Below, in pieces: positions 8,845 through 18,645 of a stretch of DNA of 64,000 nucleotides. Source of the DNA: Gammaproteobacteria bacterium (lineage in GTDB: Bacteria; Pseudomonadota; Gammaproteobacteria; Pseudomonadales; Pseudohongiellaceae); the NCBI GenBank assembly GCA_019654215.1, contig BPDI01000001.1, positions 62,001-126,000 of the forward strand. Reading direction: 5' to 3'. The notes below the pieces were generated by a model that made no database searches, was not told the DNA's origin, and saw only the letters and a program-made list of their open reading frames with translations. The first letter of the stretch is position 1; each line of letters begins with the position of its first letter. Position numbers and translations under genes: made by a program.

Positions 8845-9730
8845 ATGAGAAGCCCAATGATTTTTTCCAATCGAATAATTTGGATCCTAATAGCTGGCGC
8901 GGCCATAAGCGCGTGTTCGCAGGAATCGACTATTCCTGTTTCTGCACCTGCTTCTGAATCAGCTCCCTTCGGAATATGTAGAAAGCGGATCACCTGATTT
9001 AAGTGGTATCTGGCAGGTTATGAACACTGCGAGTTGGAATCTGGAAGGCCACACGGCGAGTAAGATGCCCGTTACTACAATTCTAGGTGCTTTGGGCGGT
9101 ATACCTGCAGGTATGAGCGTCGTGGATGGGGGGACAATTCCTTATTTGCCCGATGCATTAGAGCAACGCGATTCCAATCGCGCGGATTGGACTAATCTGG
9201 ATCCGGTCGCGAAGTGTTATATCCCAGGCATTCCTCGCTCTACTTATATGCCGTGGCCATTTCAAATTTTGCAAACAGACTCAGAGATATTTATCGCCTA
9301 TGAGTTTGGTAGTAATAGCCGTTCAATCTTTATGGATAGACCTGGAACTCAAGCTCCATTGCCATCATGGATGGGCTATTCTTTAGGGCGTTGGGAAGGA
9401 GATACCTTAGTAGTAGACGTAACTAGTCAGGTTCCTGATACCTGGTTAGATGCATCTGGTAATTATCATGGACCAAATCTGACTGTTGAAGAACGTTATA
9501 CATTAATAGATGACAATCATATTCAATACGAAGCAACTATTGATGATCCGGATGTATACAGTCGACCTTGGAAGATTAGCATGCCACTATATCGACGTAT
9601 TGAAGAAGGGGCACGCTTGTTGGAATACAAGTGCGTGGAGTTTGGTGAGGATTTGGTTTACGACCACTTACGCAGGGATTATGACGGACCCAGAGCACTG
9701 GATGGTAACATTCCTGAAGAGACACAATAA
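8845..9730 (+). CDS. Secreted lipoprotein of the WEGDTLVV family (unknown function), one frameshift
   Basis: The start is the ATG at 8845, which opens a lipoprotein signal (IIWILIAGAAISACSQ). The frame then breaks in the CCC at 8964-8966; one C fewer gives ...APSEYVESGSPDLSGIWQVM... continuous with the frame ending at 9730. The second half has LGRWEGDTLVVDVTSQ, LTVEERYTLIDDNHIQYEATIDDPDVYSRPW and ARLLEYKCVE. The same order of motifs occurs in the next gene, so they are paralogues. I know similar proteins only as hypothetical proteins of marine and soil bacteria, often next to DUF6152. Confidence 0.7.
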
Positions 9731-9762
9731 TAAAACGAATAGTCAATAACGAGGACTACAGA

Positions 9763-10749
9763 ATGAAAAGATTGACCTCATTATTAATAAGCTTCCTGAT
9801 ATTTGGCTGTGCAGGAAACAGCATGGCTCAGGTACCCCTGACTAAGTGGGGTAAACCCAGCCTACAGGGGAATTGGGATTTCAGAACTGTCACGCCTTTC
9901 CAGCGACCTGCAGCTTTTGCTGATCAGGAATTTTTAACCGCTGAAGAAGTGGAAGAATTCGAAGCGGCGGTCCTGGCAGGTCGTGAAGCGAGAGCCATAG
10001 CGGAATTCGATGGTGAATATGATCAACAAGATCTGGATGTTGGTTATAACCAGTTTTACTTAGATCAAGGTACGAGTATGACTACCACCATGCGTACTTC
10101 GCAATTGATTTATCCTGAAAGCGGACGCATGCCGGCAATGACTGAACGGGGAAGAGAAACTGCACAATACTTTCGTGTGTTGCAGAGCCGGTCTCCATAT
10201 GGGCCGGAAGATCGAAATCTTTATGACCGTTGCATTCTGGGATTCAATGCAGGCCCCCCAATGCGTTCTGGCGCTTACAACAACATTATGAAGTTAGTAC
10301 AAACAGAGGAACACATTGCCATATTAGTGGAGATGGTAAATGACCATCGCGTAATTCCTACCGGTGGTGGTGGAGATGATCTTCCGGAAGACATGCGGCT
10401 TTGGAAAGGTGACTCAAAAGGCTATTGGGAAGGAGATACTCTTGTGGTTACCACTAAAAATTTCACTCACTTGAGTCGTTTTAGTGGCACCGGCCAGAAC
10501 ATGATATTAACTGAGAGATTTACTCGATTAGATGAGAATCGTCTAGAGTATGAATGGACAGTCGAAGATCTAGAAATGTTTGAAGACAAGTTCACTGCAG
10601 TAGTTGAGATGCAACTCACCCAGGACGATGTTTATGAATATGCCTGTCACGAGGCGAATTATGCGATGCCGTTGATGTTAAGCGGAGCGCGCAAGCAAGA
10701 ATCTGAGGGAATCGAAGATGACACCTGGTTGCCTAGTTGGTCACGTTAG
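9763..10749 (+). CDS. Secreted WEGDTLVV-family protein, paralogue of the previous gene
   Basis: 328 residues, intact, with GAGGA upstream of the ATG at 9763. The signal peptide contains IFGCAG, a possible lipobox, and ends near SMA-QVP. The central part has PEDRNLYDRCILGFNAGPP and MKLVQTEEHIAILVEMVNDHRVIP; the conserved block is KGYWEGDTLVVTTKNFTH followed by LTERFTRLDENRLEYEWTVED. The C-terminus has YEYACHEANYAM. The block structure matches the gene before it. No enzymatic motif that I recognise; a beta-rich binding fold is a guess. Confidence 0.75.
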   Translation: MKRLTSLLISFLIFGCAGNSMAQVPLTKWGKPSLQGNWDFRTVTPFQRPAAFADQEFLTAEEVEEFEAAVLAGREARAIAEFDGEYDQQDLDVGYNQFYLDQGTSMTTTMRTSQLIYPESGRMPAMTERGRETAQYFRVLQSRSPYGPEDRNLYDRCILGFNAGPPMRSGAYNNIMKLVQTEEHIAILVEMVNDHRVIPTGGGGDDLPEDMRLWKGDSKGYWEGDTLVVTTKNFTHLSRFSGTGQNMILTERFTRLDENRLEYEWTVEDLEMFEDKFTAVVEMQLTQDDVYEYACHEANYAMPLMLSGARKQESEGIEDDTWLPSWSR

Positions 10750-10761
10750 GATTTAGTCAAC

Positions 10762-10791
10762 GCAAAAAGGGAAGCATTGCTTCCCTTTTTT
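10762..10791. terminator. Bidirectional terminator between convergent genes
   Basis: A perfect 12-base stem: AAAAAGGGAAGC (10764-10775), loop ATT, GCTTCCCTTTTT (10779-10790). It ends in a T run on the plus strand and, read the other way, also in a T run. It lies between the plus-strand gene ending at 10749 and the minus-strand gene ending at 10808. Confidence 0.93.
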
Positions 10792-10807
10792 GTGCAAATA
10801 ATAATTT

Positions 10808-11665
10808 TTAATTTTCCCAGGCTTTCTCCACAATTCGTTCTAGTGGTTGTAATGCTTGTTGTGGTCGGAATGCCTCTCTAGTGACGAGGTTGTATCTATC
10901 CCCGGGTTCAAGAAAATAGAATTGACCACCGGAATCAATCATGCGCTCCGCATCGTAAATAACTACGTAACTTTTCCCTATGACTTCGAACTGATTATCA
11001 CGAACAACTATCGCAGTGTCTTCGTCAATACCAATCCCTAATAATTCTGGTTTCGCTTCAATTACCTCTAGCAAATCGAATTGTCTGTTTCTTCTTAACA
11101 AATGTTGATCAATGGCAACATTATGAATAAAGTCTAATCCTTCTTCATGATCTCCCATCATGATTGTATTGCTTGAAGTATCTCCTCGCGCCAGGTACGA
11201 GCCAAGAATGGTGGCGCCAGCGGAAGATCCGCCAATTACTCCATCCCGTTCGAGTAATTCAATAAGGGCTTCATGAACTTTTGTGTCTAGGTAGGAATCC
11301 GCAAGCCGCCATTGCCGCCCTCCAGTGAACCATACCCCTTGAGCTTCTCTTATCGGAGCGGCAAATTCATCGGTATCAGCTTTTCTTCGATCGTAGGTGT
11401 GGATCAAAGTTAGATTAGTAAGACCTGCTTGTTTGAATTGGTTGAGGCCTGGCCAATTCTGATCGTATTGATTGTCACCTCCAGCAGTTGGAATAACTAT
11501 TATTGGTGCATCGTTTCCACCGGCTAGCTGTGCGAAGTGTTGCAGAATAGTTAGGTCTTGCATGCCTCCGCCAACAACTACTAATGAGCCCGATTCAGGA
11601 CCAGATGTCTGAGCATTGCACAACGAACTTGAAAGAAAGAATATAAGAGGTAGTAACTTTGTCAT
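10808..11665 (-). CDS. Cyanophycinase-like S51 peptidase, secreted
   Basis: 285 residues with a signal peptide (SSSLCNAQ-TSG). The S51 fold markers are GSLVVVGGGM near residue 27, IIVIPTAGGD near 55, GVWFTGGRQWRLADSY near 110 and GGSSAGA with the nucleophile Ser148 (145-151). DQHLLRRNRQFDLLEVI and LGIGIDEDTAIVV follow, as in cyanophycinases. The family cleaves beta-Asp-Arg or related isopeptides. The export signal suggests it acts on external polymer, but the substrate is not certain. Confidence 0.88.
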   Translation of the reverse strand: MTKLLPLIFFLSSSLCNAQTSGPESGSLVVVGGGMQDLTILQHFAQLAGGNDAPIIVIPTAGGDNQYDQNWPGLNQFKQAGLTNLTLIHTYDRRKADTDEFAAPIREAQGVWFTGGRQWRLADSYLDTKVHEALIELLERDGVIGGSSAGATILGSYLARGDTSSNTIMMGDHEEGLDFIHNVAIDQHLLRRNRQFDLLEVIEAKPELLGIGIDEDTAIVVRDNQFEVIGKSYVVIYDAERMIDSGGQFYFLEPGDRYNLVTREAFRPQQALQPLERIVEKAWEN

Positions 11666-11684
11666 TGTAAGTTCTGCCTGTAAC

Positions 11685-12683
11685 TTAGTTATTCAGATGG
11701 AAGATTTCTCCCGTGCTAGGGGTATAGTGAGGTTTCGATCCCCACAAAGGTCCTGCTAAGAACTCGGTTGATTGAGAGAAAGTAATTGTATTGAGTATTT
11801 CTACTGCATCTAACAACTGCTGAAAATCTGGACCATTGCCACCCATGCTAATAGGATTCTCCCGTGCGGCCAAATAATGATTAAAGCTTGCATAGCGCAC
11901 TAGAGAATAGACTTCATCATATTCATCATTTTCTTCTGCTGAACTATTCGGTAGATACATAACTTTCCATTGGCCAACAGGTCGCGCACCAATTTTTTCA
12001 GCATATGGCCAAATCCTTTCACTAACGATGGCGTGGAATTCTTCGAAGCTTCCTTTCTTAATTCTTCGGTAATCTAAAGTAAGAATCTCCTCTCTTGGTT
12101 CCGCCATTGCTAGGCGAGCAGGAATTGCTTCATTAGAATTAGCAGCGCTATTGGAAGCCGAATATTTTTCTTGCAAGCCTGGCATATAAATAGGTCGATC
12201 TTCTGCCATGTATCCCCGGAGAAAATAACCACCGCGAGAACCTTGAGAAACCTGACGCCGGCTAGAAAGACCATCGTTATTTGCATCAAATAACGGGCCA
12301 TTACCTGCCAATCCTTGAGAGCCTCCGGTATCTCCGCTACTAGCTGCTGTTGCTGGTCGCGTTGCCTGCCAATGCTCGTAGCTTGCGTAACGAGCGAAGC
12401 GCAATGCTTCATCCTGCCTGGGTGTCTCGTCTTCGCCTTCAGGATAGATGATCTCGAAGTCTCCAATAATACGAGCACCCAGCCGCTCGAACCAGGGCCA
12501 AACCTTCGTAGAACTTTGCTCATACCAGTAGTCATAACCTCCTTCGTCCAGATAAGCATGACGCATCATGATGATTTCTTGTTGGCCTATACGCGGCACG
12601 TCATTTCGCACAGGAACGGATTGAGCACTGATTTGTTGAGTCAACAAATAACTAACTAATAATAAGGACAATCGACTAACCAT
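11685..12683 (-). CDS. Secreted protein with two NIPSNAP-like repeats
   Basis: The start is taken at the ATG at 12683, which opens a signal peptide (MVSRLSLLLVSYLLTQQISAQ). The open frame extends upstream to 13040 only because the preceding PQQ gene runs into it without a stop. About 332 residues. Two halves repeat a pattern: VWPWFERLGARIIGDFEIIYP...LRFARYASYEHW near residues 57-107, and IWPYAEKIGARPVGQWKVMYLP...SLVRYASFNHY near 226-276, each followed by a GNGP segment. This resembles the NIPSNAP/dimeric alpha-beta barrel fold. Function unknown; it is likely co-transcribed with the PQQ dehydrogenase 7 bases upstream. Confidence 0.7.
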   Translation of the reverse strand: MVSRLSLLLVSYLLTQQISAQSVPVRNDVPRIGQQEIIMMRHAYLDEGGYDYWYEQSSTKVWPWFERLGARIIGDFEIIYPEGEDETPRQDEALRFARYASYEHWQATRPATAASSGDTGGSQGLAGNGPLFDANNDGLSSRRQVSQGSRGGYFLRGYMAEDRPIYMPGLQEKYSASNSAANSNEAIPARLAMAEPREEILTLDYRRIKKGSFEEFHAIVSERIWPYAEKIGARPVGQWKVMYLPNSSAEENDEYDEVYSLVRYASFNHYLAARENPISMGGNGPDFQQLLDAVEILNTITFSQSTEFLAGPLWGSKPHYTPSTGEIFHLNN

Positions 12684-12690
12684 ATAGCAC

Positions 12691-14731
12691 CTATTGATTG
12701 AAGTCGGTAGTTTAAATGCAAAATACTCTGAACCAGAGGGAGGCCCCATGCGACCACCTCCAGCGGCAATTACAACGTATTGATCACCATCAACACTATA
12801 CATAGAAGGTGTGGCAAATCCTGCAGCTGACAACTCGTATTCCCATAGCATGGAGCCATCTCGAGTATCGTAAACTCTAAACTTTTGATCAGGAGTTGCG
12901 CCTATAAATATGAGACCTGACGCTGTTACTACGGGGCCACCATAACTCTCAGCGCCAAAATTAAGGTTAGGATGGCTGGGATAGTTTCCGAAATTAACTT
13001 CCCAATCAATCTCTCCCGTCGCCAGATCGATTGAGTTCAACGTGCCCCAAGGAGGAGAGTTACCAGGAAGACCTTCGTGATCCCTTACTCGAATATAACC
13101 GGCAAAAGCATAATCTATTTCTCCGCTGTCTAAATTCTCGTCTTCCGCGTCCGGATTCGAATGAAGCCAACCATTGCGCTACGTTCATATCCTTCCAGGC
13201 TTTCGAAACCCGGCATATTGCCTCGACCTTCTCTGACAATTTGATTGGTTTCAAATGAAGTGAGTCGATCATCAATGTCAATCAAGGAAGGCCCTCTTCT
13301 GTTCCTTTTCGATTTTCACCATGACAAATACCACAATTTTCAGCATAGAGGGCTTGTGCATAGCCGCTTGGTCTTTCATAGACCCTAAGAATGCCGCCAA
13401 TCTCCTGCGCGTTTAAGATTAGTTTATTACCATTGGGGTCATAAGCAGACCCACCCCATTCGGCACCACCATCATAGGCTGGATAGAAGAGAACACCATC
13501 GGTTGTAGGGGGTGCGAACAATCGTTGATCCAGTGGCTCGATAAGTTCAGTGACGAAATCAATTGCTTGCTGGTTTCGTGAAGTCATTTCGAATTCTTGG
13601 CGGGTAAAGGCAACTGATGAAATAGGTTGGGTAGGTGCAACAAATTCACCTGGCAGTTCACTGGGCAATCCATCCACTTCGTAAATTTCATAAAGTGATT
13701 CGCCCGTGTCTCTATTAAAAAAAAACAAGTGTCCTGATTTAGTTGTCACCGCAACGGCGTCGATTAGTACTCCATCTCTCTCTAACTGCACGAGAGTGGG
13801 TGGTGAAGGGAAAATCTCTGTCCCAAAGATCATGTCTAACAGTTTGATAATGCCAATGATATGCGCCAGTTCGTGCATCAAGTGCAATCAAACTATTTGC
13901 AAACAAATTATCGCCGGTACGAGTTGCCCCATAAAAATCTGGAGTAGCAGAACCAGTTGGTACGAACAACATAGCCCGTTCTTCATCTAAGGTCATGCCG
14001 GTCCAATTATTAGCTCCACCTGCTGTGTCTAATGATCCTTCTTCCCAGGTTTCGGAACCGAGGCCGCCTTCAACCGGTAAGCTATTAAATCGCCACAGCT
14101 CTTCGCCTGTGTGAACATTGAACGCTCGAATCATTCCGGAATGAGAATTAGCGGACTCCGCCGTTGAAAAACCGAGTATCAATCGATCTTCGAAAACAAT
14201 TCCAGGAACGCTGGTAAAAAACGGAGCTGCTATGTCTTCAGGCCGCAAATTTATACGGCCGTTGTCGCCGAAGCTAGTAATCGGTTGGCCGGTGCTGGCG
14301 TTCAGCATGATGAGCTCACCACTAGCAGGATAGATTAAGCGTTTGTCTTCTCCATTCTGCCACCACATTAAGCCTCTTTGAGCGGCGCCGTTTCCGCCGA
14401 GTTCATGGCGCCAGATTTCTTCACCTGTAGCAGCATTTAATGCGAATGCATGAAGTCGAGGAGATAACCCATAGAGAATGCCATCGATAATTAACGGACT
14501 GGTGTACATCGACGAATTTCCTTCGCGCAATTCGCCGGAGTCGTATTTCCAAGCCAGTTCAAGTTGGTCTACGTTTTCACGTGTTATCTGAGTTAACTGT
14601 GAATAATGCGACCGACCAGGATCCCCGAGATAAGTATCCCAATTTGTATTAATGGAAGCGGATTGCTCGGGCTCCTCTATAGAGCAAGCGCTGACCAAAA
14701 TTATTACAACCGCGAAAATGAATTTTTTCAT
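12691..14731 (-). CDS. PQQ-dependent dehydrogenase with embedded cytochrome c motif, four frameshifts
   Basis: Pieces lie at 14731-13813, 13813-13290, 13290-13164 and 13164-12691. One-base corrections in homopolymers at about 13811-13814, 13290, 13164 and 12701-12708 give one protein of about 680 residues. It begins as a lipoprotein (ILVSAC) and shows quinoprotein propeller repeats (ALNAATGEEIWRHE, YHWHYQTVRHDLWDRD). A heme-binding CGICH lies at 13321-13335, followed by a GRGNMPGFE loop that can give the distal Met ligand. The propeller then resumes (GEIDWEVNFGNYPSHPNL...). Such fused forms pass electrons from PQQ to heme inside one chain. Substrate unknown. The last break removes a stop at 12691-12693. 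Confidence 0.75.
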
Positions 14732-14881
14732 TGAGAATCTAGCATTATCGTTATTGGTTTTCAGTCAAGCATAAACTTAGCAGTTCTCGCAGTCTAGAAC
14801 ACCCAACAATCGCTCTTACTAATATATCGTAGTAGTATCGCATCCAATTGGTGATCCCCTTAATGGCGCAATTTTGCAGTT

Positions 14882-16210
14882 ATGGTCGATAGAACGTATT
14901 ACGAAACTAGAGAAGAAGCCGGAATTACAGGTCCTGTTTCCGGCAAACAGAGAATCCGCTCAATTGATACTCTGCGTGGCGTAGCATTACTCGGAATTCT
15001 TTTGCTTAATATTGTAGCGTTCGCTCAGCCTACTGCTGCTTACTTCAATCCCATTTTCGATGGCGCGGACAGAGGCATTAATCTTGCCGTAGCTTTAATT
15101 GTTGATATCTGGTTTGAAGGTGCATTTAGAACAATCTTTTCCATGCTGTTCGGTGCAGGTTTGTTAATTTTTATTGCGAAGCCAGGTGTAGATGAAAGTG
15201 TAACTAAAGCTCTGTATTACCGACGAACCTGGTTACTGGTTTGCTTCGGGTTATTCAACGCTTACATACTAGTTTGGATTGGTGACATTCTTTATGCCTA
15301 CGGCATCACAGGATTGATTCTTTATTTTTTCCGAGATTTCCCAGCAAAGCGCCTTGTAAAATATGCAGCGTTAATATTTTTGCTGCTTGGATTACTTCAT
15401 ACCGGTTTGCACTATAGTGCTACTTTTTTGCATGGCGCATATCAAGAAGTGGTATCACTACCCGAAGGAGCTGCTTTGACGGAAGATCAGCAAAATGTAT
15501 TGGATAATTATGATGCTTTTCTAGCGCAACAGTTTATGTCTCCAAATCAAATCGCTGATGAACTGGCAATACGCCAGGGCGGTTATGTAGGTAATTTTAT
15601 TCAAGCAGCTCCTGTTAGCTTCTTTCTCCAAACAGGGGGTTTCCTGTTTAATGCGATTTGGGATGCAGGAGCAATGATGTTGCTTGGGATGGCGTTTATG
15701 AAATGGAAGATATTCGATGCATCTCGCAGTATGCCTTTCTACTTAAAAATGACGGCATTCGGTTTCGGTATTGGTTTGCTGGTTAACACCTGGGAAGCGG
15801 TAACCTTTGTCAACAGCGGCTTCGCTCCGCAATGGATCGCCACAGCTCGTCCAACCTATGACATTGGGCGATTGGCGATGGCTATGGGCTACATTGGTTT
15901 AATAATGACTATGTGTAAGTTGGGCGTACTGACTTGGTTACGCCACGCACTAGCGTGTGTTGGTCAGATGGCATTAACCAATTATTTATCCCAGTCATTA
16001 ATCTGCAACATCATTTTTATGGGATTTGGATTCGGGCTTTTCGGCCAGCTTGAACGCTTCGATATCTACTACGTTGTCTTTGGGGTCTGGATTTTTCAAC
16101 TGCTGTTTAGTGTGTATTGGTTAAAATACTATCGCTTCGGCCCTGCTGAATGGTTGTGGCGAAGTCTTACTTATAAAAAGAAACAACCACTGAAACTACA
16201 AGGCGCTTAA
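14882..16210 (+). CDS. DUF418 family membrane protein
   Basis: 442 residues with about nine to ten membrane spans. The N-terminal RIRSIDTLRGVALLGILLLNI is the acyltransferase-like start seen in DUF418/YeiB proteins, and the C-terminal third carries the DUF418 block: ALTNYLSQSLICNIIF and a final RFGPAEWLWRSLTY. The role is unproven; transport or modification of a small molecule at the inner membrane has been suggested for the family. The start lacks a clear Shine-Dalgarno. Divergent from the PQQ gene, with about 150 bases between. Confidence 0.9.
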   Translation: MVDRTYYETREEAGITGPVSGKQRIRSIDTLRGVALLGILLLNIVAFAQPTAAYFNPIFDGADRGINLAVALIVDIWFEGAFRTIFSMLFGAGLLIFIAKPGVDESVTKALYYRRTWLLVCFGLFNAYILVWIGDILYAYGITGLILYFFRDFPAKRLVKYAALIFLLLGLLHTGLHYSATFLHGAYQEVVSLPEGAALTEDQQNVLDNYDAFLAQQFMSPNQIADELAIRQGGYVGNFIQAAPVSFFLQTGGFLFNAIWDAGAMMLLGMAFMKWKIFDASRSMPFYLKMTAFGFGIGLLVNTWEAVTFVNSGFAPQWIATARPTYDIGRLAMAMGYIGLIMTMCKLGVLTWLRHALACVGQMALTNYLSQSLICNIIFMGFGFGLFGQLERFDIYYVVFGVWIFQLLFSVYWLKYYRFGPAEWLWRSLTYKKKQPLKLQGA

Positions 16211-16219
16211 ACTATAACT

Positions 16220-16996
16220 ATGAGTTATGAATTTCTCACTTTAGATCGAGACGGGCAGATTGCGTATATCACTTTACAGCGCCCGGAATGTGGTAACGCT
16301 TTAAGTCTGGCGTTGATGCGCGAGATCACCGAAGCTGCCAATTCGTTTAAGTACGATACAGAAACACGCGCTGTAATTTTTCGTGGTGAAGGCAAGCACT
16401 TTTGTGTTGGTGCTGATTTAAATGATGAAGAACGTTTTAGAGCAAATGAAGATGGAGATCTATTAACCAAGACGAGGCTAACCCAGATTGGCCGTGATCT
16501 ACTTGAAAGTATTCTTGGAATCAATCAAATCACTATCGCAGCAGTACATGGTGCTTCAGCTGGTGGTGGCGCCTGTATTCCTACAGCTTGTGATTTCCGT
16601 ATTGGAACCGAAAACTGCATCATCGGCTACCCGGAAGTTAAACTCAGTATGAATTTAAGCTGGGGTGCGTTACCGCTTTGTTACAACCTGGTCGGGCCAG
16701 CAATAACAAAACGAATGGTGATCGGTGGTGAACTGGAGCAAGCTGAAGACTTATTTGCCTGGGGTTTCCTGGATGAAACGGTCCCGGCAGATAAGCTCGA
16801 GTCTCGTTCAACGGAGTTGGCGGAGTTTTATGCAAGTAGACCAGCACTGGCTGCGCAAATGATTAAGCGCGGAGTAAACGCGCTACAAATGGCGAATGCA
16901 GGAATTATGCATATGGATGGCGACCAAAATGCATTGGCGACTCTTAGCGAAGAATTCCAGGAAGCTCGGGACGCATTTCTAAATAGAAAGAAGTAG
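16220..16996 (+). CDS. Enoyl-CoA hydratase/isomerase family protein
   Basis: 258 residues, 9 bases after DUF418, so probably co-transcribed. The crotonase fold is clear: ITLQRPECGNALSLALMREI, then GKHFCVGADLND (first oxyanion-hole region, residues 56-67), HGASAGGGACIPTACDFRIGTENCIIGYPEVKL (second oxyanion hole, 109-141). The position of the first catalytic Glu of hydratases is taken by Cys/Ile (GGGACIP), so isomerase or another crotonase activity is as likely as hydration. It acts on acyl-CoA in the cytoplasm. Confidence 0.88.
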   Translation: MSYEFLTLDRDGQIAYITLQRPECGNALSLALMREITEAANSFKYDTETRAVIFRGEGKHFCVGADLNDEERFRANEDGDLLTKTRLTQIGRDLLESILGINQITIAAVHGASAGGGACIPTACDFRIGTENCIIGYPEVKLSMNLSWGALPLCYNLVGPAITKRMVIGGELEQAEDLFAWGFLDETVPADKLESRSTELAEFYASRPALAAQMIKRGVNALQMANAGIMHMDGDQNALATLSEEFQEARDAFLNRKK

Positions 16997-17184
16997 AAAC
17001 GTATCGTTCTTTTGTCCTTGCTTAGTTGTGAAAAAAAATTCAAAGCAGTACCATGCACGCCGGCTTTAACTGGTAGCGATTAATCTTCCCAAACCGTAAT
17101 TCATCTCCGCGGTTCCGCTCGTTAAAGCAATCACTTCAACTAGATATATAGCTCCGTCAAAAACTGGCGGCCATGTTGTGAGCC

Positions 17185-18564
17185 ATGTTGTTAGAACGAC
17201 TACATTTCAGTAAAGATACATTGAGCGAGCTGGTGAAAATTGCACTACCTATGGTGGTGTCACAGGGAACGTTTGCTGTAATGATCTTTACTGATCGCTA
17301 TTTCATGTCGCAGATCGACCCGGTTCACATGGCAGCAGCACTTGGTGGTGGTGTTGCGACATTTTTCTCGTTCTGCTTTTTCTCAGGCTTGCTGTCTTAT
17401 GCGAATGCGTTAGCTGCTCAGTATCTCGGTGCCGGTGAGCTGAATAAATGCCCTAAGGTGGTTACTCAAGGCGTCATTATGACAGTCCTGTGTTCACCCT
17501 TGTTCGTGATCATTACCTATTTCGTTTCAGGTATTTTTTCTTGGATGGAGCATGATCCGATTCAAATAGAGTTGGAACGTACTTATTACATTATTCTAAT
17601 GATGGGTGTGGTTATCTTTTTGGCAAAGGGATGTATTTCTTCCTATTTCGCAGGAATCGGTAGAACTCGCATAGTAATGATTTGTGATGTCTGTGGGTTA
17701 GTACTTAATGTGCCTCTTAGTTATGTCATGGTCTTTGGAGTTTTGGGATTTCCTGAGTTGGGCATTATTGGCGCAGGCATATCAACCATTATTTCCACAT
17801 TGTTTGCGTTCATATTATTTGTTGCTTTCTATCTAGCTAAAGAGCATCGAGAAAAATTCCACGTAATGGGGTCATTCAAGTTTGATCGAGGAATATTTAG
17901 ACGCTTCATGCGACTTGGATTTCCTTCAGGTGCCGAACTGTTTCTAAATGTCGCTGCTTTTAATTTATTTCTATTAATGTTCCAAGGTTATGGAGTGGTG
18001 GAGGGTGCTTCTGCTGCCATTGTTTTTAACTGGGACATGCTCTCATTTATTCCCATGATTGGATTCAATATTGGAGTAATTAGTTTGATAGGTAGGTTTG
18101 TTGGTGCTAATGACATGGCGCGCACCAACGAAGTAATCTCCGCTGGTTTTATGATTGGTATCTGTTATTCAGCAACCTTGGCTCTTATCTACATTACTTT
18201 CAGGTTCCCCTTGGTTGAGGTGTTTGCGCCACCATCGGGGGATTTTTCAGAGATACGCGAGCTATCAGCATTTATGATGATCGGGCTGTCATCCTATGCC
18301 ATGGCTGACGCCATAATATCGGTTTCTGGAGGAGTGCTGAGAGGAGCAGGTGATACCCGTTGGTTAATGTATGCGTCGGTAATTCTCCATTGGGCCATGC
18401 TGGTTAGCCAGTATTTCATCATCCTGGTTTGGGAGTATGGTCCTCGGATATCCTGGCTGGCATTTTGCGTACTTATTTTTGCTATTGCTGTGGTGTATGT
18501 TTGGCGCCTTCGCGGCGGTATTTGGCGTGATCCAGAGCGATTGAAGCTGGTAATGGCCGAGTAG
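17185..18564 (+). CDS. MATE family efflux transporter
   Basis: 459 residues, twelve predicted membrane spans in two homologous halves. The N-terminal LVKIALPMVVSQGTFAVMIFTDRYF and the GGGVATFFSFCFFSGLLSYANALAAQYLGAGE segment are typical MATE blocks, mirrored in the second half by RLGFPSGAELFLNVAAFNLF. MATE proteins export cationic drugs or metabolites in exchange for Na+ or H+. An ATG 12 bases upstream is out of frame. Substrate cannot be inferred. Confidence 0.93.
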   Translation: MLLERLHFSKDTLSELVKIALPMVVSQGTFAVMIFTDRYFMSQIDPVHMAAALGGGVATFFSFCFFSGLLSYANALAAQYLGAGELNKCPKVVTQGVIMTVLCSPLFVIITYFVSGIFSWMEHDPIQIELERTYYIILMMGVVIFLAKGCISSYFAGIGRTRIVMICDVCGLVLNVPLSYVMVFGVLGFPELGIIGAGISTIISTLFAFILFVAFYLAKEHREKFHVMGSFKFDRGIFRRFMRLGFPSGAELFLNVAAFNLFLLMFQGYGVVEGASAAIVFNWDMLSFIPMIGFNIGVISLIGRFVGANDMARTNEVISAGFMIGICYSATLALIYITFRFPLVEVFAPPSGDFSEIRELSAFMMIGLSSYAMADAIISVSGGVLRGAGDTRWLMYASVILHWAMLVSQYFIILVWEYGPRISWLAFCVLIFAIAVVYVWRLRGGIWRDPERLKLVMAE

Positions 18565-18603
18565 ATGGCCCCTTTAGGTTGCAGATATTTCCCATAGAAG
18601 ATA

Positions 18604-18642
18604 GCCTCTCTGGATACCCCCAAAAGCTCCGAAAAGAGAGGC
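18604..18642 (+). promoter_or_regulatory. Hairpin that covers the DUF3500 ribosome-binding site
   Basis: GCCTCTCT (18604-18611) is perfectly complementary to AGAGAGGC (18635-18642), with a 23-base loop. The right arm is the purine-rich ribosome site (GAGAGG) 4-9 bases before the ATG at 18646. If formed in the mRNA, the hairpin would block ribosome binding. This is a sequence observation; a regulatory role is inference. Confidence 0.35.
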
Positions 18643-18645
18643 GAT

